Assembly: GCA_003987775.1 (NCBI GenBank) | Contig: RXJD01000011.1 | Span: 147,717 to 211,716 of the forward strand | Reading direction: 5' to 3' | DNA: 64,000 nt | Source: Mycobacterium sp. | GTDB taxonomy: Bacteria; Actinomycetota; Actinomycetes; Mycobacteriales; Mycobacteriaceae | Shown here: one piece after another, positions 17,376 to 26,164 of the stretch | Position numbering within the stretch: the stretch's first letter is position 1 | How the letters are laid out: each line of letters starts with the position of its first letter | The notes under the pieces: generated by a model | Told to the model about the DNA's origin: nothing | What the model saw: the letters and a program-made list of their open reading frames with translations, nothing else | The model's database searches: none | Translations under genes and position numbers: made by a program

Positions 17376-19073
17376 TCAGCCGCTCATCTGCCCGGCGATC
17401 TTGCGGCCGGCGGCATGCCGCGCGGCAACGTACCCGAACACCATTGAGCTCGCGATGCTGGCGCCGGCGCCCGGATAGGTCCGCCCCATGACCGTGGCGG
17501 TGGTATTACCGGTCGCGTAGAGCCCTTCGATCACGCGGTCCTGCTCGTCGAGCACCTGCGCGTACTCGTTGGTGATCACACCGCCGCAGGTCCCCACGTC
17601 CGCCGGGAGCACCCGGGTCGCGTAGTAGGGCGCTCGGTCCAGCGGCCCGACCGCGGCGTTGGGCCGGTACCCGGGATCGCCGAGGCAGTCGTTGTACGCG
17701 GACTGCCCACGCCCGAAATCGGGGTCGAGCCCTTTGGCCGCGAACCTGTTGAATCGCTGCACCGTTCGAACCAATTCCTCGGCGGGCAGCTCGATCTGAC
17801 GGGCGAGGTCGGTGAGCGTCTCCGCGCGCTTGACGGCTCCGCTCTCGACCAGCTGCGGGGGCAGATGCTCACGCTTCACCGGGTTGGTACCCGCGACATA
17901 CCTTCGCACGTAACCCTCGTCGAAGATCATCCAGCACGGGACCGCCTTATTGGCGTACATCGCCTTGCCGACTTCGACGTAAGAGTTCGACTCGTTGCAG
18001 AACCGCCGGCCGCCGGAGTCCACATAGATGGCCCCGGGCCGCTGCCGTCCCGAACCGAGCGAGGCCGCGGCCGCGCCGCCGTTGGCGATGAAAACCGAAG
18101 GCAACCACCAGGCCTCGTCGAGCAGATCGGTCTTGGCGCCCAGGCGCATCGCGCTCTGCAACACCTCGCCGGTGTCGCCGGCGTTGGCGATCGACCACTG
18201 ACCTTCGTTGGGCTGCTCGCCGCTGTACCGGCGGCGCATGTCGGGGTTGTGGCCAAAGCCCCCGGCAGCCAACAGAACTCCCTTGCGGGCCTCGACATTC
18301 TGCGCGACGCCGTCATGGACGATCCGGGCGCCGGTCACCCGGCCGTCTTCGACGATCAGGTCCTGCATCGCGGCGTTGATCCACAGCGGCGGCTGACCGT
18401 CGCTGAGGTCGATGAGCACCTTCAGCATCTGGCCGATCAGGGACGCACCGTTGGTCAGGAGCTGCCGCCGGGCGAGCCGGGCCGCCCGGGTGCGCGCGAA
18501 GACCTTGGTGGCCACGGCGAGTGCGCGAGGCGAGCGGTTGAAGTACTGAACCGAGCGCAATTCGTTGGTCAGCACAACGTACCCGTAGTTCTTGGCCAGC
18601 GACGGCTGCACCTTGTCGTGCCAGGCTCCCAGTTCGGCGGCGTCGAACGGGATTCCCTCGACGGCGCGGCCCGACTCGTTGCCGCCTTTGTGGTTCGGGT
18701 AGTAATCGCTCCAGCCGGCGCAGCGGATCATCCGAACTCCCTTGCGGAGCAGGAAATTGAGCATCTCGTAACCGGCGGTCAGGAACATCTCCCGGCGCGC
18801 GGGGGAGGAGGCCGCACCGATGTCACCGACGACGTCGGCCAGGTAGGCCAGACCGTCCTGGTGCGAGTCGGCGATGCCGTCCGCCCGCATCAACGGATTG
18901 TTGGGCAGCCAGACGATGCCGCCGGACAACCCCGTCGAACCGCCGACCAGGGGCTGCTTTTCGATGATCAGCGGCTGCAGGCCGGCGTCCAGGGCGGCCA
19001 GCCCCGCGACCATGCCGCCGCCGCCGCTGCCGGCGATCACCAGGTCGACGCTGCAGTCCCACTGGGTGCTCAT
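17376..19073 (-). CDS. KstD/fumarate-reductase-like FAD-dependent dehydrogenase
   Basis: A 565-residue flavoprotein of the FAD_binding_2 family, which includes 3-ketosteroid delta1-dehydrogenase. The N-terminus has DLVIAGSGGGGMVAGLAALDAGL (FAD binding, about residues 10-32) and GGSTGLSGGIVWLPNN. The C-terminus has DVGTCGGVITNEYAQVL and YPGAGASIASSMVFGYVAARHA, the usual FAD end motif. KstD-type enzymes introduce a double bond next to a ketone. Length matches. Its ATG overlaps the stop of the Rieske oxygenase (ATGA), as expected for the last gene of this operon. A steroid, terpenoid or alicyclic ketone substrate is possible but unproven. Confidence 0.82.
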   Translation of the reverse strand: MSTQWDCSVDLVIAGSGGGGMVAGLAALDAGLQPLIIEKQPLVGGSTGLSGGIVWLPNNPLMRADGIADSHQDGLAYLADVVGDIGAASSPARREMFLTAGYEMLNFLLRKGVRMIRCAGWSDYYPNHKGGNESGRAVEGIPFDAAELGAWHDKVQPSLAKNYGYVVLTNELRSVQYFNRSPRALAVATKVFARTRAARLARRQLLTNGASLIGQMLKVLIDLSDGQPPLWINAAMQDLIVEDGRVTGARIVHDGVAQNVEARKGVLLAAGGFGHNPDMRRRYSGEQPNEGQWSIANAGDTGEVLQSAMRLGAKTDLLDEAWWLPSVFIANGGAAAASLGSGRQRPGAIYVDSGGRRFCNESNSYVEVGKAMYANKAVPCWMIFDEGYVRRYVAGTNPVKREHLPPQLVESGAVKRAETLTDLARQIELPAEELVRTVQRFNRFAAKGLDPDFGRGQSAYNDCLGDPGYRPNAAVGPLDRAPYYATRVLPADVGTCGGVITNEYAQVLDEQDRVIEGLYATGNTTATVMGRTYPGAGASIASSMVFGYVAARHAAGRKIAGQMSG

Positions 19074-20440
19074 TGTCCGGTCCCTCCTGCCGGCGTGCCG
19101 ACACCCGCGGTGAAGCCGAGATCGGCGATCGGCACGTCGATGGTGGTGTTGGTCTTCTGGATCGCGGGCAACAGCGCCTCATACGGCAGGCCTGCCAGAA
19201 ACCCGTCGATGACGCGCTCGAAGTTCGAGATCAGTCCTTCGATCCGGCTGGACAGCCGCATGTACTCGAAACCTCTTGAATGCAAACCCTTTTGCTGTTT
19301 GGGCAAATTGGAGAAGTCCTGCGCGGGGATGGGCGGCCAGCGCGGGTCGTCGGGCGCCATCGGCTCGGGCGGAGTGGGTTTCGCGGTGACCCGGTCCGGC
19401 GGGATACGGGTGAGCGACCAGATCTCGAACAGCGTCTCCTCCGGTCCGAGCGGACGGATGCGGTAGGACGATGCGCTGCTGTACTGCGGAAGCAGGAAGT
19501 AGTGCGGGAAACAGAACCCGATGGCGTCGACGATGCCGCGGCGTTGCAGGTCGTTGAGGTCGGGCATGTCGCAGCCACGGGCCCGGTGCCACGCGACGAC
19601 GGCATCGTTGAGGGTGCTCTTCCAGACCGCCATCGCCTCGGCCGGATCGCCGGGCAGTTCGATGTTCTGCAGTCCTTCGGCGATGCGGATGTCGTTCTCG
19701 TGCGTCATGCCGGCCATACCTTCGCCGAGGGTGCGCATGAAGTACAGGCTGGTTTGCACCAGCCCCGGCTTCGCCGACGCGGGTTGCGACGTCGGCAGCA
19801 ACTGGGGGTGGGTCTGCGGGACGTGATAGCCCTCCATGAAGGCCGCGGTCGCCAGTTTCCAGTTCACCGGCAGCCGGCACGACTGCCACCACTCCGTGCG
19901 CAGCGACTCGACCTTCCAGGCGTCGTAGATAGTCGCGAACGGTTCGAAGCAGTCACGCAGCGGCGGCGCATCGTCGTCGAGATTGATCCACGCGCACCCG
20001 CCCCACAGCTCGCAGCGCACCGGTACCAGCGCCAGGTCGTCGGCACTCAGGTTGTGCTCGTCGAAAGCGTCGGCGCGCAGCACGAAGGTGTTGCGCCCGT
20101 CGATGCCCCAGCACCATCCGTGGAATGGACATACGAACGTACGGCGGGATCCGTTGCCTTCCACCAATTTCACCCCGCGGTGGCGGCACGCGTTGTGGTA
20201 GGCGCGCACCGTGTCGGCATCCAGGCGCACCACGATGACGGACTGGTCGAGGATTTCGTACTCGACGAAGTCGCCCGTCTTCGGGATCTCCTCGAGCCGG
20301 CAGGCCATCTGCCACACCCGTGGCCAGAACTTCTCGTTCTCCAGCTCGTAGAACTCCGGATCGTAGTAGCGCTGCTTGGGGATTCGGTCGGCATCCTGCA
20401 CCGCCCACGGCACCGCAAGCGGCGTCCAGTTGACGTCCAT
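19070..20440 (-). CDS. Rieske non-haem iron oxygenase, catalytic subunit
   Basis: A 456-residue ring-hydroxylating-type oxygenase large subunit. The Rieske [2Fe-2S] ligands are C85/H87 in ACRHRG and C104/H107 in CPFHGW, the expected CxH-16-CxxH. The mononuclear iron site is visible as FMEGYHVPQTH (H206, H211) after NWKLATAA. No small (beta) subunit is nearby, so it is probably a homotrimeric, alpha-only type, as in KshA-like or aromatic O-demethylase-like enzymes. I chose the ATG at 20440 (MDVNWTPLAVPW); upstream frame belongs to the acyl-CoA synthetase. It overlaps the KstD-like gene by 4 bases. The reductase partner is not in the window. Confidence 0.87.
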   Translation of the reverse strand: MDVNWTPLAVPWAVQDADRIPKQRYYDPEFYELENEKFWPRVWQMACRLEEIPKTGDFVEYEILDQSVIVVRLDADTVRAYHNACRHRGVKLVEGNGSRRTFVCPFHGWCWGIDGRNTFVLRADAFDEHNLSADDLALVPVRCELWGGCAWINLDDDAPPLRDCFEPFATIYDAWKVESLRTEWWQSCRLPVNWKLATAAFMEGYHVPQTHPQLLPTSQPASAKPGLVQTSLYFMRTLGEGMAGMTHENDIRIAEGLQNIELPGDPAEAMAVWKSTLNDAVVAWHRARGCDMPDLNDLQRRGIVDAIGFCFPHYFLLPQYSSASSYRIRPLGPEETLFEIWSLTRIPPDRVTAKPTPPEPMAPDDPRWPPIPAQDFSNLPKQQKGLHSRGFEYMRLSSRIEGLISNFERVIDGFLAGLPYEALLPAIQKTNTTIDVPIADLGFTAGVGTPAGGTGQ

Positions 20441-20453
20441 GGCTCTTCCTCGT

Positions 20454-21983
20454 CTATAGAATCCGGGACGTCCGTCCCTGCCAGTACTTGTCGCGGATTC
20501 GCCGCTTGTACAACTTCCCGTTCGGGTCGCGGGGCAGGACGTCGAATTCGATGGTGCGCGGACACTTGTAGGCGGCGAGATGTTTTCGGCAGTAGTCGAT
20601 GAGCTCGGCTTCCAGCCCGGATCCCGGGTCGATTCCCGCGACCGGTTGCACCACCGCCTTGACCTCTTCGCCGAATTCTGCGTTGGGCACGCCGAAGACC
20701 GCGGCGTCGACAAGTTTCGGGTGCATGGTCAACAGGTTCTCCACCTCCTGCGGGTAGATGTTGACCCCGCCGGAGACGATCATGAAAGTCGAGCGGTCGG
20801 TGAGGTAGAGATATCCCTCCGCGTCGAGATAACCCATGTCGCCCAGGGTGCGCCAGCCCCGCTCGTTGAACACCGACGCGGTCTTGGCCGGATCTTTGAA
20901 GTACTCGAAGTCCGGACCGCCCTCGAAGTAGAGTTCGCCGGTTTCACCGAGCGGCAGCTCGGCGCCGTCCTCGCCGACGACGTGCACCGCCGTCATCGGA
21001 ATGCCGACCGAGCCCGGGTGCGCCAGCCACTCCTGAGGACCGATCGTGGTGCCGGCGAATCCCTCGGTGCCACCGTAATACTCGTGAATGATCGGCCCGA
21101 ACCAGTCCATCATCTGATGCTTGACATCGACCGGGCAGGGCGCCGCGGCATGAATGACGCAGCGCAGGCTGGACACGTCGTACTTGCTGCGCACCGCTTC
21201 GGGCAGCTTGAGCATCCGCACGAACATGGTCGGCACGAACTGGGCGTGGGTTACCCGGTGGGTCTGGATCAACCGCAAGACGCTTTCCGCATCGAAGCGC
21301 GGCATGATGATCGAGGCCGCCCCAACGCGATTGACCGCCATCGTGTAGTTGACGCCGGCCGCGTGGTAGAGCGGTGCGGGGGACAGGTACACGTCGGACG
21401 CCCGCATCCCGTACTTGTGGATCAGCGCCATCTCCAGCACCGACTGTGCCCAGGACCCGTTGCCGTCCGCCGGCAGTGGGCGTCGCACCGCCTTGGGTCT
21501 GCCGGTGGTGCCCGACGAGTAGAGCATCTCGGTGCCGTCCGTCGGCGGTGGCGCAGCACCGGCGGCTGCCAATGCCTCGTCATAGGATCGCCAGCCCGCC
21601 AGCTCATCGCCGACCACCAGATGCACGCGCACCGAGGTGTTGGCTTCGCGGATGTGCGTGGCCAGGACCGGCATGGACGCGTCGACGAATACCGCCTTCG
21701 CCTCGGAGTCGTCGATCACATACGCGACCTCGTCCGGCGTGAAGTGGGTATTCACGGCCGTGTAGTAGAGGCCGGAAAGCTGGCAACCCCAGGTGATTTC
21801 GAAGAACTCCGGCCGGTTCGGCAGAACCAGCGCCACGCCGTCGCCGCGGCGCAGGCCCGCTTCGTGCAGCGCCGCGGCGACTCGCTGGCTGCGGTCGTGC
21901 AACTCCCCGAACGAGACCACGCCGCCCTCGGTGATGAGTGCCGGCGAAGCAGCGGCGGTTCTCGCATGGTCGGCGATGTTCAC
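20454..21983 (-). CDS. acyl-CoA synthetase (AMP-binding, FadD-like)
   Basis: A 509-residue ANL-superfamily ligase that activates a carboxylic acid to its CoA thioester through an acyl-adenylate. Motifs: the P-loop MLYSSGTTGRPKAVRRP (about residue 153), YYGGTEGFAG (A5), GELYFEGG, the hinge TLGDMGYLDAEGYLYLTDRSTFMIVSGGVNIYPQEVE (split here at A7/A8), and the C-terminal catalytic lysine in DPNGKLYKR. The GTG at 21983 (VNIADHARTAAASP) is 19 bp after the upstream crotonase stop. Between that crotonase and the Rieske oxygenase it probably loads the pathway substrate or an intermediate. Chain type is unknown. Confidence 0.86.
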   Translation of the reverse strand: MNIADHARTAAASPALITEGGVVSFGELHDRSQRVAAALHEAGLRRGDGVALVLPNRPEFFEITWGCQLSGLYYTAVNTHFTPDEVAYVIDDSEAKAVFVDASMPVLATHIREANTSVRVHLVVGDELAGWRSYDEALAAAGAAPPPTDGTEMLYSSGTTGRPKAVRRPLPADGNGSWAQSVLEMALIHKYGMRASDVYLSPAPLYHAAGVNYTMAVNRVGAASIIMPRFDAESVLRLIQTHRVTHAQFVPTMFVRMLKLPEAVRSKYDVSSLRCVIHAAAPCPVDVKHQMMDWFGPIIHEYYGGTEGFAGTTIGPQEWLAHPGSVGIPMTAVHVVGEDGAELPLGETGELYFEGGPDFEYFKDPAKTASVFNERGWRTLGDMGYLDAEGYLYLTDRSTFMIVSGGVNIYPQEVENLLTMHPKLVDAAVFGVPNAEFGEEVKAVVQPVAGIDPGSGLEAELIDYCRKHLAAYKCPRTIEFDVLPRDPNGKLYKRRIRDKYWQGRTSRIL

Positions 21984-22002
21984 GGGCGGAGCTCGGGCGG
22001 GC

Positions 22003-22872
22003 TCAGGTGCCGGCGCCGTCGGTCGACGCGGCGGCCGCAGCCTGGCGCCGTGCCTGTTCGGACGGGAGCACCTTGTCCCGAAACACCGTCTGAATGAGCT
22101 CCTGCACGTCCTTGCTGATGGAGGCCAGGGCGACAAGGTCATTGGAGCTCTGCCAGTGCACCCGCATGCCCATCAGCTCCCACGCCCGCTTGAGATTGGC
22201 CTTCGTCGCCAGCAGCGTCGTCATCGGGGCCTGGGCGATGTGGCGGGCGATGGCCTCGACGCGGTCGTCGAGTTGCTCGCGTGGCACCACCTCGTTGACG
22301 AGTCCCACCTCCAGCGCCTTCTTGGCGTCGATGACCTCGGCGAGGTACAGGTAGTACGCCGCCCGTCGCCAGTTCATGAAAACCCAGGGCTCGATCGAGC
22401 ATTCACCCGAGGGCATGCCGAATCCCTGCAACGGGGGATAGGAGAAGTACGCGTCCTCGGCCGCGATGACGATGTCGGTGGTCAGTCCGTAGTGCGTGCC
22501 GCCGCCGACGCAGTAGCCGTGTACCTGCGCGATGGTCGGTTTGGAGAACTCCCACAGATTCATCACCGGTTTGACGAACAGGTCCGTCTGCGGTTTCCAC
22601 GGCGTGCCCATCACCTTCGCGCCTTCGACGAACGAGGGGTAGTCCACGGCGTTGTTGCCGATCGCGTGCCCCGAGCAGAAACCTTTCCCGTTGGCCTTGA
22701 GGACGAGCACCTTGATGTCGTAGTCGCGGTCAGCGTCGAGCAGCGCGGCGTCGACTTCTTCGGCCAGCTTCTGGTCCTGGGCGTTGGCCTTCTCCGGCCA
22801 GTTCAGTGTGACCCGCGCGATCGGGCCTTCCTTCTCATAGATGATTCTTTCGCGAGTCTCGTTGAGGTCCAT
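22003..22872 (-). CDS. crotonase-superfamily protein (enoyl-CoA hydratase-like) 2
   Basis: A 289-residue crotonase-fold protein, paralogous to the one at 16512-17363 along its full length. It has the oxyanion-hole motifs LKANGKGFCSGHA and VHGYCVGGGTHYG. At the positions of the two hydratase glutamates it has H127 (after GGGT) and P147 (in SYPPLQ), so it is not a conventional hydratase. A histidine at the first position is unusual and may be catalytic. The C-terminal tail is alanine-rich. It sits between the lipoyl protein (17 bp gap) and the acyl-CoA synthetase in the operon. The two paralogues may form a mixed oligomer or act on consecutive intermediates. Confidence 0.82.
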   Translation of the reverse strand: MDLNETRERIIYEKEGPIARVTLNWPEKANAQDQKLAEEVDAALLDADRDYDIKVLVLKANGKGFCSGHAIGNNAVDYPSFVEGAKVMGTPWKPQTDLFVKPVMNLWEFSKPTIAQVHGYCVGGGTHYGLTTDIVIAAEDAYFSYPPLQGFGMPSGECSIEPWVFMNWRRAAYYLYLAEVIDAKKALEVGLVNEVVPREQLDDRVEAIARHIAQAPMTTLLATKANLKRAWELMGMRVHWQSSNDLVALASISKDVQELIQTVFRDKVLPSEQARRQAAAAASTDGAGT

Positions 22873-22889
22873 GCCGTTTCGCTTACCTT

Positions 22890-23129
22890 TCAGGATGAGG
22901 TGATGACGCCGATTTCGGCGCCGATGTCATAGGTGGTTCCGGTCTGTGCAGTCCATTGCACGGTGCCCGAGGCGCCGGCTTCGATCTCCTGTTCCACCTT
23001 CTCGGTGGCGATGACGTAGATCGGGGTCCCTTCCTCCACGTACGCGCCGCCGTCCACCAGCAGCTCGGTGAGCTCGGCCTCCGAGACGGCGACCGAGACC
23101 CGTGGAATCCGTATCACGAAATCAGCCAT
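22890..23129 (-). CDS. free-standing lipoyl (biotinyl/lipoyl-attachment) domain protein
   Basis: A 79-residue protein consisting of a single lipoyl domain: MADFVIRIPRVSVAVSEAEL, a hairpin, then VIATEKVEQEIEA with K44 as the probable lipoylated lysine, and GASGTVQWTAQTGTTYDIGAEIGVI. There is no peripheral-subunit-binding domain and no acyltransferase domain, so it is not an E2. It overlaps the E1 beta gene by 8 bases (ATGGCTGA). It would accept the acyl or aldehyde group from the TPP of the E1 proteins. Biotin rather than lipoate cannot be excluded, but TEKVE and the neighbouring E1 genes favour lipoate. Confidence 0.85.
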   Translation of the reverse strand: MADFVIRIPRVSVAVSEAELTELLVDGGAYVEEGTPIYVIATEKVEQEIEAGASGTVQWTAQTGTTYDIGAEIGVITSS

Positions 23130-24120
23130 GAACTTTCGCCTTCTCCAGCGTGAGCTGCGCGGCGGCCACGATCTTGGCCGGTGACGGGTAGACCTGCGCC
23201 TCGAGGGCGGCCGCCGCCGGATTCGGTACGAACCGGGCGCCGACGCGCTGGATCGGAGCGGCCAGTTCACCGAACAGCTCGGAGGACAGAATCGCGGCGA
23301 CCTCGGCCCCCGGCCCGGCGAACTGCACCGCGTCGTGCACGATCACGACTCGCCTTGTGCGACGAGCGGATTCGACGATGGTGTCGACGTCGAGCGGCAG
23401 CAGGGTGCGCAGATCCACCACCTCGGCGCTGACGCCCTGCTCGGCGAGGGTGGCCGCCGCCGCCAGGGCGTCGTGCACCGCGCGCCCGTAGCTGATCAGG
23501 CTGACGTCGGTGCCGGGCCGCTTGATATCGGCCTGGCCCAAGGGAATCGCGAACGCAGGGTCGAGCGGGACCGGGCCCTTGCGGCCCTGCAGCCGGATCG
23601 TTTCGACGAACAGGCAGGGGTCTTCGTCGAAGATCGCCGAAGTGAGCAGGCCCTTGCCGTCCCGCGGGGTGGACGGGACGATGACTTTCATCCCCGGAAT
23701 GTGCATGAACCAGGATTCCAGGGACTGCGAGTGCGTGGCGCCGGTGGCCAGACCGGCGTAGACCTGGGTCCGTACGGTGATGGGCGCCGTGGTCCGTCCC
23801 GCGGTCATGAACCTCAACTTCGCCGCGTTGTTGATCAACTGGTCGGCGGCGATACCGATGAAGTCCATGATCATGATCTCGGCCACCGGAATCAGGCCGT
23901 CGATCGCCGCGCCGATCGCCGCGCCGAGAATCGCGGCTTCCGAGATCGGTGTGTCCAGCACCCGGTCGTGTCCGTATTTCGTCGACAGCCCCGCGGTAGG
24001 GCCGGACGCGCCGGGGTCGGCGATGTCCTCGCCCAGCAGGAACACCCGGTCGTCGGCCTGCAACGCCTGATCCAGCGCGAGGTTGAGCGCCTCGCGCATC
24101 GTCATCTCTTTTTCTTCCAT
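23122..24120 (-). CDS. E1 beta subunit of a 2-oxoacid/acetoin-type dehydrogenase
   Basis: A 332-residue transketolase-like beta subunit. Features: MTMREALNLALDQALQADDRVFLLGEDIAD at the N-terminus, the DTPISEAAILGAAIGAAIDGLIPVAEIMIMDF pyrimidine-binding region (split: DTPISE, then EIMIMDF), and the C-terminal DLRTLLPLDVDTIVESARRTRRVVIVHDA typical of E1 beta. It pairs with the E1 alpha encoded 14 bp upstream. MEEKEM at 24120 and the internal MTMREAL are both possible starts. Branched-chain, pyruvate and acetoin E1 beta chains all look alike at this level. Confidence 0.86.
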   Translation of the reverse strand: MEEKEMTMREALNLALDQALQADDRVFLLGEDIADPGASGPTAGLSTKYGHDRVLDTPISEAAILGAAIGAAIDGLIPVAEIMIMDFIGIAADQLINNAAKLRFMTAGRTTAPITVRTQVYAGLATGATHSQSLESWFMHIPGMKVIVPSTPRDGKGLLTSAIFDEDPCLFVETIRLQGRKGPVPLDPAFAIPLGQADIKRPGTDVSLISYGRAVHDALAAAATLAEQGVSAEVVDLRTLLPLDVDTIVESARRTRRVVIVHDAVQFAGPGAEVAAILSSELFGELAAPIQRVGARFVPNPAAAALEAQVYPSPAKIVAAAQLTLEKAKVHG

Positions 24121-24134
24121 AGCCAGCGTGTTCC

Positions 24135-25100
24135 TCACCCGGGGAATTTGATCGGCGTCGCGTACACATCCCGGTCCAGTTCGTCGGCCGAGGGCGGATC
24201 GGCGCCGAGCACCACGCGCAGCGCTTCCTCGATGGTTGCCTGCGCGTCGGCCTCGATCTCGTCGAGTTCGGCTGCGGTGCAGATGCCCGTCCCTTCCAGG
24301 TGGTTGCGGAACCGCGGAACCGGGTCGGCCGCCAACGCCTCGGCCAGCTGATCCTTGGGAATGTAGGGCATCCGGTCGCCGAAGTAGTGGCCGCGAAACC
24401 GGAAGGTCACGCATTCGATGAAGGTCGGCCCCCCGCCGCTGCGCGCCCGGTCCAATGCCTGCACCAGGGCCGATTGCACCGCAAGCGGATCGTTGCCGTC
24501 GACGCGTTCGCCGGGCATCCCGTAACCGGCGGCCCGGTCGGCCACCTGCGCGATCTTCATGGTGTCCGACGTCGGCGTCATCTCGGCGTAGCGGTTGTTC
24601 TGGCAGACGAAGACCAACGGCAGATCCCACAGGGCGGCCATGTTGGCGGCCTCGTGGAACGAGCCGGTGTTGGTGGCGCCGTCGCCGAAGCTGACCACCG
24701 TAACCCGGTCCAGTCCTTTGCGTTTGCCGGCCATGGCCAGGCCGACGGCAACCGGTGGGCCGGCTCCGACGATGCCGGTCGAGAGCATCACACCCCTGCC
24801 GGGGTTGGCGATGTGCATGGTGCCGCCCTTGCCGCGCCCTGCGCCCACGACGCGGCCCATCATCTCGCCGTAGATCTCTTCCAGCGGAACGCCTTTGCCG
24901 ATCAGGTCATGCAGTCCCCGGTAGGTGGTCACCAGTTGATCGTCGTCCCGCAGCGCCACACCCATGGCCGCCGCGATGGCCTCCTGGCCGCGCGAGGGCC
25001 AGTACACGCACATGAACTCGCCGGTGCCGATGCCCTTGGAAAGCCGGTCGTCGGCCGCCTTCATCAACACCATCAGTTCGTAGAGCCGGCGCTCGTTCAC
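24135..25100 (-). CDS. E1 alpha subunit of a 2-oxoacid/acetoin-type dehydrogenase (TPP)
   Basis: A 321-residue TPP-binding alpha subunit with the motif GDGATNTGSFHEAANMAALW ending in CQNN (about residues 139-169), and the N-terminal SRGQEAIAAAMGVALRDDD and TYRGLHDLIGKG segments. The short length and the GAGRGKGGTMHIANP phosphate loop resemble acetoin dehydrogenase AcoA and PDH E1 alpha. The GTG at 25100 has GGAGG upstream at good distance and is preferred over the TTG at 25124. It would decarboxylate a 2-oxoacid, or cleave an acyloin, onto TPP and pass the fragment to the lipoyl protein. Confidence 0.87.
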   Translation of the reverse strand: MNERRLYELMVLMKAADDRLSKGIGTGEFMCVYWPSRGQEAIAAAMGVALRDDDQLVTTYRGLHDLIGKGVPLEEIYGEMMGRVVGAGRGKGGTMHIANPGRGVMLSTGIVGAGPPVAVGLAMAGKRKGLDRVTVVSFGDGATNTGSFHEAANMAALWDLPLVFVCQNNRYAEMTPTSDTMKIAQVADRAAGYGMPGERVDGNDPLAVQSALVQALDRARSGGGPTFIECVTFRFRGHYFGDRMPYIPKDQLAEALAADPVPRFRNHLEGTGICTAAELDEIEADAQATIEEALRVVLGADPPSADELDRDVYATPIKFPG

Positions 25101-25127
25101 CTGATGCCTCCAGTTCCGTTGCAAGCG

Positions 25128-25991
25128 TTACGAGCCCGACCATGGTTTGACTTTGAGGAACCCACCGGCGTCGACACGCAACTGCTGGCCGGTGATGTAG
25201 CGCGCCGCATCGGAGGCCAGGAACAGCACGGCCTCGCTGATGTCCTCGGGTTCGACGTAGGGGACCGGCATGGCCTGGACCAACGGAAAGATGGGTTCGG
25301 CATCCTCGCGAGTCGGGTTGGGCAGGTCGGGCCGGAACGCCCGGTACATCGGCGCGCTGTGCAGCATGTCGGTGTTCACATTGGTGGGGTGCACCGCGTT
25401 CATGCGGATGGAGAACGGGGCCAGCGCCCGCGCAAAGTCGTTCACGTAGTGTGCCGCAGCGATTTTCGCGAAGGCATACCCTGCGCCTCCGGGGCCGCCG
25501 TCGATTCCGGTGGTGTTCATCGAGGACATGAACGCGGCGTTGGACCCGATGACGATGATGGACGCGCCGGCATGCAGGTGTTTGAGGCTGACGTGCACCA
25601 GATTGAGCACGCCGCCCAGATCGACGTCCACGGCGTCGGCGAAGGCCTGTGGCGGCAGGCCCGCGGTGAGTGGGCAGATGCCGGCGTTCGCGACCACGAT
25701 GTCGAGGTGGCCCAACACGGCGACGCCGTCGTCGATGGCGGCCGACAGCGCGGCACGATCGCGGACGTCGGCGATCGCCGAATACACCCGCTGCCCTTCC
25801 TTCTCGACCAGTCGCACGGTTTCCTCGAGGTCCTCCGGCCGTGCCAGTGGATACTCGTTGGTCTCGATGTCCTGGCACAGGTCCACCGCGATAATGTCGG
25901 CGCCCTCGGCCGCCAGCATCCGCGCGTGGGATCGTCCCTGCCCCCGAGCGGCACCGCTGACGACGGCTACCTTTCCGGTTACTCGGCCCAC
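25128..25991 (-). CDS. mycofactocin-coupled SDR-family oxidoreductase
   Basis: A 287-residue short-chain dehydrogenase. It shows the cofactor motif GAARGQGRSH (about residues 13-22), NAG at 102-104, S150 and the catalytic YAFAK (Y172, K176). The N-terminal style VGRVTGKVAVVSGAARGQGR, the IIAVDLCQDIETNEYPLARPEDLEETVRLVE insertion (split at the acidic loop) and the ending QQLRVDAGGFLK match the subgroup with tightly bound nicotinamide that is thought to be regenerated by mycofactocin. It is the first gene of the eight-gene operon and is divergent from the CoA-transferase. It probably oxidises an alcohol early in the pathway. The GTG at 25991 follows GAGGGGCGGGAC. Confidence 0.88.
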   Translation of the reverse strand: MGRVTGKVAVVSGAARGQGRSHARMLAAEGADIIAVDLCQDIETNEYPLARPEDLEETVRLVEKEGQRVYSAIADVRDRAALSAAIDDGVAVLGHLDIVVANAGICPLTAGLPPQAFADAVDVDLGGVLNLVHVSLKHLHAGASIIVIGSNAAFMSSMNTTGIDGGPGGAGYAFAKIAAAHYVNDFARALAPFSIRMNAVHPTNVNTDMLHSAPMYRAFRPDLPNPTREDAEPIFPLVQAMPVPYVEPEDISEAVLFLASDAARYITGQQLRVDAGGFLKVKPWSGS

Positions 25992-26164
25992 GTCCCGCCC
26001 CTCACCCCGGTGCTTGTCTGCACGATTTTCTCTGTGGCCCAACGTCATTCGTCGTGGAAAGGGCTGGGTGATCTGACCAGTGGCCGGCTTCCATCGCATC
26101 TCTCCACGAACAGCCGCACCGAGCGGGCATGGCTGCAGTCGGGCTACCAATATGGCTTACAGTA

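Noticed and set aside
19280-22097. Long plus-strand open frames opposite the catabolic operon
   Set aside because: Shadows of the Rieske and acyl-CoA synthetase genes, which carry clear catalytic motifs on the minus strand.
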